24,001 nt of DNA from Bacteroidales bacterium (GTDB taxonomy: Bacteria; Bacteroidota; Bacteroidia; Bacteroidales; JAADJA01): the NCBI GenBank assembly GCA_021106665.1, contig JAIOTR010000004.1, positions 1-24,001 on the forward strand, in the 5' to 3' direction. The position numbers were made by a program, and so were the translations under genes. Below, piece by piece: positions 17,256-24,001 of the stretch (its first letter is position 1; each line of letters begins with the position of its first letter). The notes under the pieces were generated by a model. That model was not told the DNA's origin. It did not search any database and saw nothing but the letters and a program-made list of their open reading frames with translations.

Positions 17256-17870
17256 ATGCTTTGTGAAGATACGTACAAAACAATAGAGAAGGTTTCTGAA
17301 GGGATTTATAAGGAAAAGGGTAGTAAATTTATATCCTTTGCTTTTCCTGTGATAGATGAAAAGGACGTAAAAAGCAAAATAGAGGAGCTAAGAAAGGAAT
17401 ACCATGATGCAAGACATTATTGTTATGCATACAGGTTGGGTTTTGATAAATCGATTTACAGGGTTAATGATGATGGTGAACCATCAGGCACAGCAGGAAG
17501 ACCGATATACGGTCAGATAGTATCGAAAGACCTGACCAACATTATGGTAGTTGTTGTAAGATATTTTGGAGGTACTAAACTTGGAGTGAGCGGATTAATC
17601 AATGCATATAAAACAGCAACCAAAGAAGCGCTGGATAATGCACAAATTATTACAAAGACCATACAGGATATTTATCAGGTTAACTTTGACTATGAAAGTA
17701 TGAATGACGTGATGAAAATCATCAAAGAAGAGAATATAAATCAGATTTTTCATAGTTTTGATCTCAAATGTGTGATAAAGTTTAGTGTTCGAAAAAATAA
17801 TTCTAATAAGGTTTTTAAGAGGTTTAGTAAGATTAAGAATTTAAGGATAAATTATTTACACACAGAATAG
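17256..17870 (+). CDS. yigZ: YigZ/IMPACT family protein
   Basis: A 204-residue protein of the YigZ (UPF0029, IMPACT) family. The N-terminal domain shows the family signatures DDGEPSGTAGRPI (72-84) and VVVRYFGGTKLG (99-110). The C-terminal half (about 135-204) is a ferredoxin-like DUF1949-type domain that is weakly conserved. The eukaryotic relative IMPACT binds the translation machinery and modulates Gcn2; the bacterial role is not well defined. The length is normal. The ATG at 17256 has no ribosome binding site, as usual for Bacteroidota. The gene is divergent from ygeY and 212 bases upstream of dnaA. Confidence 0.92.
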   Translation: MLCEDTYKTIEKVSEGIYKEKGSKFISFAFPVIDEKDVKSKIEELRKEYHDARHYCYAYRLGFDKSIYRVNDDGEPSGTAGRPIYGQIVSKDLTNIMVVVVRYFGGTKLGVSGLINAYKTATKEALDNAQIITKTIQDIYQVNFDYESMNDVMKIIKEENINQIFHSFDLKCVIKFSVRKNNSNKVFKRFSKIKNLRINYLHTE

Positions 17871-18082
17871 ACTATTTGCCTGGTATAATTGCGCGGATTG
17901 TTTATACGTTATTTTTTTTAGAAAATCAAGTGCTTTTTTATTTTTTTTTTAACTTTATTTAGTTGAATTTTGTTCAAAATTTCCATAACGCAGTAGGTTA
18001 TCCTCTTGTCGTAACGCTTTGAAAATTAATTAAATAGACGTGGTATTAATATATTAAATTGCTTCAATACAATTAGTTGCGA

Positions 18083-19519
18083 ATGAAAAAAAATTGTAAA
18101 GCTGTCTGGGAAAGTTGTCTTAATGTAATTAAGGATAATATAAGTCATCAAAGTTATAAAACCTGGTTCGATCCAATCAAACCGGTTAAGCTTAACGACA
18201 ATGTATTAACCATTCAGGTACCAAGTCAGTTCTTCTATGAATGGCTTGAGGAGCATTATATTACACTGCTCAAGAAAACCATCAAAAAAGAACTGGGAAC
18301 CGAGGGAAGGTTGGAATACAGTATTATTATGGAGAATTCATATAATAATTCGCCTCCATATACTGTAAATTTTCCAACATCAAATAAAATAGCAACTTCC
18401 AATCCTCCTGTGAACATGCCCATTGATTTGAACAAAGGTTCATCTAAGGATATTCCAAATCCCTTTATTATTCCCGGGCTTAAAAAGATTAAAGTTAATT
18501 CGCAGCTGAATGAAAACTATTCATTTGAAAATTTTATTGAAGGTGATTGTAACAGATTAGCCCGTTCAGCTGGTTTTGCGGTTGCCAGTAATCCTGGTAA
18601 AACAGCTTTTAATCCACTACTAATTTACAGCAATGTAGGATTAGGAAAAACACATTTAGCTCATGCAATTGGTTTGGAAGTTAAATCTAATTATCCGGAA
18701 AAAACCGTGTTGTATGTGACTTCTGAACAGTTTACGAATCAATATATTGATGGAGTCAAGAATAATAGTCAAAATGACTTTGTGCATTTTTATCAAATGA
18801 TCGATGTATTGATCGTTGATGATATTCAGTTTTTAGTAAAGAAGGAAAAAACACAGGAAGTTTATTTTCATATTTTCAATCACCTGCACCAAAATAACAA
18901 ACAGCTTATAATTACTTCTGACAAACCTCCTGTTGAAATGGAGGGTATGAATACTCGATTATTATCAAGGTTTAAATGGGGACTGTCAGCTGATTTGCAA
19001 GTGCCCGACCTTGAAACGCGAATTGCAATTATAGAGAAAAAATTATACAAAGATGGTGTTGAAATGCCAAAAGATGTAATTGAATATCTAGCTTATAGCA
19101 TAACAACAAACATTAGGGAATTGGAAGGAGCTTTAATTTCCATTCTTGCACAATCATCTTTAAATAAAAAGGCAATTACATTGGATTTGGCTAAAAAGAT
19201 GATTGATAAATTTGTGAAAAATACTTCCCGCGAAATATCAATTGATTATATTCAAAAAGTTGTTTGTGATTATTTTGGATTACCACTCGAAGCGATAAAT
19301 TCGAAAACAAGAAAGCGGGAAATTGTGCAAGCCAGGCAGTTAGCCATGTTTTTCTCGAAAAAACTCACCAAAGCGTCTTTAGCTACTATTGGTCTTCATT
19401 GTGGGAATAAAGATCATGCCACTGTGCTTCATGCCTGTAGAACCGTTAATAATCTGGTCGAAACTGATAAGCAATTCAGAAACTACGTTGAAGAGCTGGA
19501 TAAGAAGATTACTTTATAA
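18083..19519 (+). CDS. dnaA: Chromosomal replication initiator DnaA
   Basis: A 478-residue DnaA from the ATG at 18083. A TTG two codons earlier is in frame, but the ATG gives the expected start just before the domain I motif VWESCLNVIKDNI. Domain I is about 1-80 with KTWFDPIKPVKL. The variable linker is about 85-135. The AAA+ domain starts with NYSFENFIEGDCNRLA and holds Walker A (SNVGLGKT, 183-190), Walker B (IVDDIQF, Asp246-Asp247) and an NTRLLSRF arginine region. Domain IV carries the DNA-binding signature GNKDHATVLHACRTV near the C-terminus. The first Walker A glycine is replaced by Ser183. It binds ATP and DnaA boxes to open the replication origin. No dnaN, gyrB or recF follows; instead a phosphatase gene does, an arrangement common in Bacteroidota. 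Confidence 0.97.
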   Translation: MKKNCKAVWESCLNVIKDNISHQSYKTWFDPIKPVKLNDNVLTIQVPSQFFYEWLEEHYITLLKKTIKKELGTEGRLEYSIIMENSYNNSPPYTVNFPTSNKIATSNPPVNMPIDLNKGSSKDIPNPFIIPGLKKIKVNSQLNENYSFENFIEGDCNRLARSAGFAVASNPGKTAFNPLLIYSNVGLGKTHLAHAIGLEVKSNYPEKTVLYVTSEQFTNQYIDGVKNNSQNDFVHFYQMIDVLIVDDIQFLVKKEKTQEVYFHIFNHLHQNNKQLIITSDKPPVEMEGMNTRLLSRFKWGLSADLQVPDLETRIAIIEKKLYKDGVEMPKDVIEYLAYSITTNIRELEGALISILAQSSLNKKAITLDLAKKMIDKFVKNTSREISIDYIQKVVCDYFGLPLEAINSKTRKREIVQARQLAMFFSKKLTKASLATIGLHCGNKDHATVLHACRTVNNLVETDKQFRNYVEELDKKITL

Positions 19520-19629
19520 CAAATACTAAAATTTCTTGGATATTTAAATAATTTTTATTATCTTACCAGAGTTTAGTATATTAGTGAAAAACTAAAGATT
19601 TTATTGTGAAAAGTTTTAATTCGGTAGAT

Positions 19630-20100
19630 ATGAATGTCTTATTTCTATGTCATGCTAATATGTGCCGTTCTCCTTTGGCTGAAGGATTATTAAAGCTTAT
19701 ATTGAAAGAAAGAAATATCGATGCAAATGTTGATTCCGCAGGATTTGAAGTTTATCATATTAATGAATCACCCGATGATAGGGTAATTAATAAAGCGTTA
19801 CAGCATGGAATTGATCTTTCAAAGAAGAAGGTGAGATTATTTGCAAGGGATGATTTTGATAAATTTGATAAGATTTATGTAATGGACACCCTGGCGTATA
19901 GAAATGCTTCATACTTTGCAAGAAATGAGAAGGACAAAGCTAAATTAGATTATGTTATGAATCTGATCAAGCCGGGTTTAAATGAATCTGTTCCCGATCC
20001 TTTTTTTAGAAAACTTGAAGCTTGTGATGAAACATATGAAATTTTAACTAAAGCTTGTCGCAAAATTGCGGATACCATTTCCGAAGAGTACGTAAATTAA
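19630..20100 (+). CDS. Low-molecular-weight protein tyrosine phosphatase
   Basis: A 156-residue LMW protein tyrosine phosphatase from the ATG at 19630. A GTG eight codons upstream is in frame, but the ATG places the catalytic loop at residues 7-14, as is standard for the family. The loop is CHANMCRS with nucleophile Cys7 and Arg13; the usual form is CxGNxCRS, so Ala9 replaces the conserved glycine. The general acid is in VPDPFF (Asp123) and the DSAG motif is at 35-38. The predicted role is dephosphorylation of tyrosine-phosphorylated proteins, for example in polysaccharide export control; the substrate here is unknown. An arsenate reductase role is less likely because the DPF acid is present. 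The gene lies 110 bases after dnaA and 24 bases before the next gene, so it heads a three-gene cluster. Confidence 0.92.
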   Translation: MNVLFLCHANMCRSPLAEGLLKLILKERNIDANVDSAGFEVYHINESPDDRVINKALQHGIDLSKKKVRLFARDDFDKFDKIYVMDTLAYRNASYFARNEKDKAKLDYVMNLIKPGLNESVPDPFFRKLEACDETYEILTKACRKIADTISEEYVN

Positions 20101-20124
20101 TAATTTTACACTGACAATATTAAG

Positions 20125-21081
20125 TTGAATAATCCTCCTGATTTTAATAACATAAAGCAAGCAGCCAAACGGATAGAGCGGTACATTCACAGGACACCAG
20201 TTTACAAGTCGGACAACCTTAATGGTTTAGTTAATGCCGAGGTTTTTTTTAAATGTGAGAATTTTCAAAAAGCCGGGGCTTTTAAATCAAGGGGTGCTAT
20301 TAATGCAGTTTTTTCCTTATCAAAAAAGGAAATTGAAAAGGGTGTTTGTACACATTCATCCGGGAATCATGCGGCAGCTCTGTCCAGAGCAGCAGCTCTC
20401 AGGAAAACAATCGCATACATTGTAATGCCTGAGAATTCCTCCAAAGTTAAAATAGCAGCTGTAAAAAATTATGGAGGGAAAATTTCTTTTTGTGAGCCAA
20501 ACTTGGCATCAAGAGAGTCTACACTTAAAGATATCAAACAAAAGACCGGCGCTACAGAAATTCATCCATATAATGATTATCGAATAATTGCCGGCCAGGC
20601 GACTGCTGCCAAGGAATTATTTGAAGATATTGATCAACTGGATATTATTATTGCTCCGGTTGGTGGAGGAGGCCTTCTTAGTGGAACTGCTTTAGCAACT
20701 CACTATATTTCCTCCGGAACTAAAGTAATCGCAGTTGAACCGGCAGGCGCTGATGATGCTTATCGATCATTCTATCAGAATAAATTTATTCCTTCAGTTA
20801 ATCCGCAAACAATTGCTGATGGCCTTCTTACATCGCTGGGTACGCTAACTTTTCCAATAATAAAAAAACATGTAGACGTAATTCTAACCGTGAGCGAAAA
20901 GAGTATTCTCGAAGCGATGAAGTTGATTTGGGAAAGAATGAAAATAATTATCGAACCTTCATCTGCTGTTCCCTTTGCTGCGATTCTTGAGAATAAATCT
21001 TATTTCCTTAGCAAGAGAGTTGGAATAATAGTTTCCGGCGGAAATGTTGACCTCAATAAAATCCCATGGATAAATTCATAA
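20125..21081 (+). CDS. Fold-type II PLP enzyme, serine racemase/threonine dehydratase family
   Basis: A 318-residue PLP-dependent enzyme. Schiff-base Lys54 is in FQKAGAFKSRGA, the SSGNHAAAL motif binds the substrate carboxylate, and the glycine loop PVGGGGLLSG holds the PLP phosphate. The C-terminal VSGGNVD is also typical. There is no C-terminal ACT domain, so it is not the regulated biosynthetic threonine deaminase IlvA. Similarity of motif order suggests serine racemase, catabolic threonine/serine ammonia-lyase or threo-3-hydroxyaspartate ammonia-lyase; these cannot be told apart by eye. Translation most likely starts at a TTG at 20125: it is the only sensible start between the preceding in-frame stop (20101) and the conserved N-terminus, and no ATG occurs before residue 100. 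The gene overlaps nothing but is tightly packed, 24 bases after the phosphatase and 15 bases before the methyltransferase. Confidence 0.9.
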   Translation: MNNPPDFNNIKQAAKRIERYIHRTPVYKSDNLNGLVNAEVFFKCENFQKAGAFKSRGAINAVFSLSKKEIEKGVCTHSSGNHAAALSRAAALRKTIAYIVMPENSSKVKIAAVKNYGGKISFCEPNLASRESTLKDIKQKTGATEIHPYNDYRIIAGQATAAKELFEDIDQLDIIIAPVGGGGLLSGTALATHYISSGTKVIAVEPAGADDAYRSFYQNKFIPSVNPQTIADGLLTSLGTLTFPIIKKHVDVILTVSEKSILEAMKLIWERMKIIIEPSSAVPFAAILENKSYFLSKRVGIIVSGGNVDLNKIPWINS

Positions 21082-21096
21082 AGTGGCTTTGAAATT

Positions 21097-21804
21097 ATGA
21101 AAAAAGGCGTTTTATACCTCATTCCATCATTTTTATCTGAAACAGAATATGATAAAGTTTTTCCCACATTCAATAAGGAAATTATTCTGGATTTGGATGA
21201 ATTTATTGTAGAAGAATTACGCACTGCCCGCCGTTTTCTTAGAAAAATTGGATATAAGAAAGATTTTGATGAAATTAAATTTCATTTATTAAACGAACAC
21301 ACAGATGTTACCTTTATTGATAATTATCTTGAAAGTGTAATATTCGGAAAAGATCTCGGATTACTTTCAGAAGCCGGAATGCCCTGCATTGCTGATCCGG
21401 GAGCAGAAATTGTAATAATAGCCCAGCAAAAAAATATTCAGGTAATACCTCTGATTGGCCCTTCTTCTATTGTATTGGCATTAATGGCGAGTGGTTTTAA
21501 TGGTCAGAATTTTGTTTTTCATGGTTACCTTCCTATTGATAAAAGGGAAAGAAAGAAAAAACACCTTGAGTTAGAACTAAATGCCAAAAAAAATGATCAA
21601 ACCCAGATCTTTATTGAAACACCTTACAGGAATAACCAGATGTTTCAGAGTATTGTGGAGGTGTGTGCTGCAGAAACGTTACTTTGTGTAGCATGCAATA
21701 TTACAGGTGAAGACGAAAGTATTATTACTAAAAAAATTAAAGATTGGCGAAAAACAGAACCTTCTTTGCATAAGAAACCTGCTGTTTTTTTACTATACCA
21801 TTAG
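21097..21804 (+). CDS. RsmI-like SAM-dependent methyltransferase (tetrapyrrole methylase fold)
   Basis: A 235-residue protein of the tetrapyrrole methylase/RsmI superfamily. The family motif LSEAGMPCIADPGAEIV (about 90-106) corresponds to the SDAGTPLISDPG motif of RsmI, and IGPSSIVLALMASGF (120-134) and FHGYLP (141-146) also match. RsmI methylates the ribose of C1402 of 16S rRNA; this shorter Bacteroidota relative may do the same or act on another substrate, which the sequence does not settle. It is the last gene of the phosphatase-PLP enzyme-methyltransferase run. After its stop there are 153 bases without a gene; they hold only a 5-bp hairpin (CCATT/AATGG) that is too weak to call a terminator, and the next gene has its own promoter box. 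Confidence 0.9.
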   Translation: MKKGVLYLIPSFLSETEYDKVFPTFNKEIILDLDEFIVEELRTARRFLRKIGYKKDFDEIKFHLLNEHTDVTFIDNYLESVIFGKDLGLLSEAGMPCIADPGAEIVIIAQQKNIQVIPLIGPSSIVLALMASGFNGQNFVFHGYLPIDKRERKKKHLELELNAKKNDQTQIFIETPYRNNQMFQSIVEVCAAETLLCVACNITGEDESIITKKIKDWRKTEPSLHKKPAVFLLYH

Positions 21805-21905
21805 TTTTTGAAAACCCAAAACACTCTTCCATTTTGAATGGTCATAAATGCATAAATACAGGAAGCACATACAATTTTATTTACTGATATACTATATCGT
21901 TGTTG

Positions 21906-21913
21906 TATATTTG
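21906..21913 (+). promoter_or_regulatory. Candidate -7 box (TATATTTG) for the CotH-domain gene
   Basis: TATATTTG is a match to TAnnTTTG and ends 44 bases before the ATG at 21958. No TTTG is found at the -33 spacing. It supports independent transcription of the last gene. Confidence 0.42.
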
Positions 21914-21957
21914 CTCTGTGTAAAAAAATAAATAAAAGTTCAAATACTGCTAAAATT

Positions 21958-24001
21958 ATGAATTCAAAAACTCTATACTTTCCATTATTCTTCTTAATTG
22001 TTTTGGGATTTTTTCAACTGCCTTTGTTCGGCCAGGTTGAAATTAACGAATATTCTGTATCGAATTTAAGTACAATTACCGATAATTATAATAAATACGA
22101 GGATTGGATTGAACTCTATAATACCGGACCCAACTCAGTTGATCTCGGCAATTATTATTTAAGTGATAAGCTGGCTAATCCGGGCAAATGGCAATTCCCT
22201 CCAGGTACAACTATTGCTCCGGGTGGATTTATCATTGTTTGGACTTCAGGAAGAGATGAGGTTTCAGGTGGGCACTACCACACCAATTTTAAATTAACCC
22301 AAACAAAAGACAATACTGAATACATTATGTACTCCAATCCTTTTGGAGTAGTTCTTGAACAATATCCGTTACAGATTACCCGGTTAGGACACTCTCGTGG
22401 CCGGACAACTAACGGATCGGTGAACTGGAGTGTATTTGCCACGGAGACTCCGGGTGCATCAAACAATACTTCCAATACTTATTCAGGATATGCTGAAAAG
22501 CCAACCATGAGCGTTGAAGCCGGATTTTATACAGGATCTGTATTGGTTGAAATAACTACAAATGAACCAAATTCAGAAATCCATTATACGACTAACGGAA
22601 CAGAACCCACTTCTGCGTCACCCTTATATACTGCTCCGATCAATATTACATCAACTACTACTTTAATCGCCAGAACCTATAGCAACAACAGTTCCATATT
22701 AAAAAGTCTTGTGGTATTCAATACCTATTTTATAGATGTTACACATTCTTTGGCTGTAATGTCAACATCGGCGGCACAACTTGACGATCTCTTAAATGGA
22801 AATCAATCACTCAGGCCATTTGGTACTTTTGAATATTTTAACGAACAGGGAGTAAGAACCACATATGGTTATGGTGAATTTAATGAGCATGGCCAGGATT
22901 CGTGGGTTCATGACCAGCGAAGCATTGATTATATTTCACGGGATGAATGTGGTATCAATTATGCCATCAGGGATACGATCATTCCATTGACTGATAGGAA
23001 AAATTTTCAACGAATTATTCTCAGGGCAGCTGGTGATGATAATTATCCCGGTATAGATACAAGCGCTCTTTTGCGGGACTTCTTCGTACAAAATACAGCT
23101 GAAAGAGGAGGAATGAACCTGGATGTTCGAAAGGGAGAAAAAGGTGTTTTATATGTGAACGGAATATACTGGGGGATATATGGTTTCCGTGAAAAAGTGA
23201 GTGACCATGATTTTACTGATTATTATTACGACCAGGATAAGTACCATCTTTATTACCTTAAGCTATGGGGTAGGAGCTGGGCTGAATATGGTGGGCAGGA
23301 GGCCTGGGACGACTGGAATACGCTCCATGATTTCATCAAATACAATAATATGGCAAATCAGTCTAATTTCGATTATGTAAAATCACAGTACGATTACACC
23401 AGCCTGGTGGATTATGTTCATATCAATTCTTTTGTAGTTTGCTCCGACTGGATCAACTGGAATGTGGGTTGGTGGAAAGGAACAGATCCAGCCGGTGAGC
23501 ACCAGAAATGGGGCTATGTATTGTGGGATGAAGATGCTACTTTTGCGCATTATATCAATTATACGGGCGTTCCGCAAATAAGTCCCTATGCTTCACCCTG
23601 TTTCCCGGAAGGATTGACCAATGACCCGGAAGAGCACATTTATATATTGAACAAGCTGATGGATAACCCTGAATTTGAGCAGTATTACATTACCCGCTAT
23701 ATCGATCTGTACAATACAGTTTTCCAACCTGATAGAATGATCGGATACCTGGATACCATTGCAGCTAAAATGGCTACAGAAATCCCTAACCAGGTTGCCC
23801 GTTGGGGAGGAAGTGTTTCCGAATGGGAAAACAATGTTCAGAAAATCAGGAATTTTATAAACAACAGGTATGGCTATCTTCCCACTGGATTTAATGACTG
23901 CTGGAACCTTACAGGGCCTTACGCAATTTCAATTGATGTTGAACCGGCCGGTGTGGGCATCGTTCAACTTAATTCACTTACATTAGATGAGTTTGTCTGG
24001 A
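21958..24001 (+). CDS. Secreted CotH-kinase protein with lamin-tail domain (3' end outside window)
   Basis: The reading frame is open from the ATG at 21958 to the window edge (681 codons, no stop), so the protein is incomplete. Modules in order: a signal peptide (about 1-25, ending LPLFGQ); a lamin-tail domain (about 26-170; VEINEYSVSN start, DWIELYNTG, TPGASN end); a chitobiase/beta-hexosaminidase C-terminal-like module (about 180-248; YTTNGTEP at 210-217); and a CotH kinase domain (from about 260). The last shows LRAAGDDNY (Arg356, Asp360-361), NGIYWGIYGFREK (401-413) and WDEDATF (523-529), the likely metal-binding aspartates. CotH of Bacillus spore coats is an atypical protein kinase; Bacteroidota homologues are exported surface proteins of unknown target. 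A T9SS C-terminal sorting domain would be expected beyond the edge. By eye its G+C is somewhat higher than that of dnaA. Its own promoter box suggests it is separate from the upstream cluster. Confidence 0.87.
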   Translation, partial: MNSKTLYFPLFFLIVLGFFQLPLFGQVEINEYSVSNLSTITDNYNKYEDWIELYNTGPNSVDLGNYYLSDKLANPGKWQFPPGTTIAPGGFIIVWTSGRDEVSGGHYHTNFKLTQTKDNTEYIMYSNPFGVVLEQYPLQITRLGHSRGRTTNGSVNWSVFATETPGASNNTSNTYSGYAEKPTMSVEAGFYTGSVLVEITTNEPNSEIHYTTNGTEPTSASPLYTAPINITSTTTLIARTYSNNSSILKSLVVFNTYFIDVTHSLAVMSTSAAQLDDLLNGNQSLRPFGTFEYFNEQGVRTTYGYGEFNEHGQDSWVHDQRSIDYISRDECGINYAIRDTIIPLTDRKNFQRIILRAAGDDNYPGIDTSALLRDFFVQNTAERGGMNLDVRKGEKGVLYVNGIYWGIYGFREKVSDHDFTDYYYDQDKYHLYYLKLWGRSWAEYGGQEAWDDWNTLHDFIKYNNMANQSNFDYVKSQYDYTSLVDYVHINSFVVCSDWINWNVGWWKGTDPAGEHQKWGYVLWDEDATFAHYINYTGVPQISPYASPCFPEGLTNDPEEHIYILNKLMDNPEFEQYYITRYIDLYNTVFQPDRMIGYLDTIAAKMATEIPNQVARWGGSVSEWENNVQKIRNFINNRYGYLPTGFNDCWNLTGPYAISIDVEPAGVGIVQLNSLTLDEFVW

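Noticed and set aside
20125..21081. PLP enzyme as YgeX, the missing partner of ygeY-ygeW
   Set aside because: It is about 80 residues shorter than diaminopropionate ammonia-lyase and its motifs fit the serine racemase/threonine dehydratase family; it also lies in a different operon on the other strand.
21829..21841. Hairpin CCATT-TTG-AATGG after the methyltransferase gene as a terminator
   Set aside because: The stem is only five base pairs, AT-rich, and not followed by a T-run.

Overview
This window looks like a chromosomal segment of a free-living member of the Bacteroidota. The evidence is AT-rich DNA, start codons without Shine-Dalgarno sequences, several upstream boxes of the Bacteroidota type TAnnTTTG, and a gene set typical of the phylum: the type IX secretion (T9SS) translocon SprA, a DUF5723-type outer-membrane protein, a short TonB with an acidic linker, and a dnaA neighbourhood with no dnaN. 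The sequence does not allow a genus call. All intergenic gaps are under 300 bp, and no rRNA, tRNA, CRISPR array, insertion sequence or prophage is visible.

Layout. Positions 220-2591 (+) encode two envelope proteins: a predicted DUF5723 outer-membrane beta-barrel protein and a lipoprotein built from nine perfectly spaced 24-residue MORN-like (YwqK family) repeats. A strong bidirectional terminator at 2619-2643 separates them from a convergent minus-strand block of tonB, gcvH, the giant sprA (2458 codons) and ruvA (2663-12089). Divergent from ruvA is maeB, a malic enzyme fused to a phosphotransacetylase-like domain (12301-14595, +). As far as I recall, maeB-ruvA-sprA-gcvH is a recurrent neighbourhood in this phylum.

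Convergent with maeB is a minus-strand pair, ygeY then ygeW (17044 down to 14635). It encodes an M20-type metallohydrolase and a long carbamoyltransferase-like protein. In other bacteria these two sit inside purine/ureide and selenium-linked catabolic clusters. Here they stand alone, and their substrate is unknown.

The right part is all on the plus strand: yigZ (IMPACT family), dnaA, then a tight run of a low-molecular-weight tyrosine phosphatase, a fold-type II PLP enzyme (serine racemase/threonine dehydratase family) and an RsmI-like methyltransferase (19630-21804). The last gene, starting at 21958, is open to the end of the window. It encodes a secreted modular protein with a signal peptide, a lamin-tail domain, a chitobiase-C-terminal-like domain and a CotH kinase domain, and is a plausible T9SS cargo.

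Most of the window is housekeeping or conserved phylum-specific sequence. The points most worth a second look are the isolated ygeY-ygeW pair, the truncated CotH-kinase surface protein, the exact repeat lattice in the MORN lipoprotein, and substitutions in the nucleotide-binding loop of DnaA and the catalytic loop of the phosphatase. I did not find a convincing wholly new multi-gene system.
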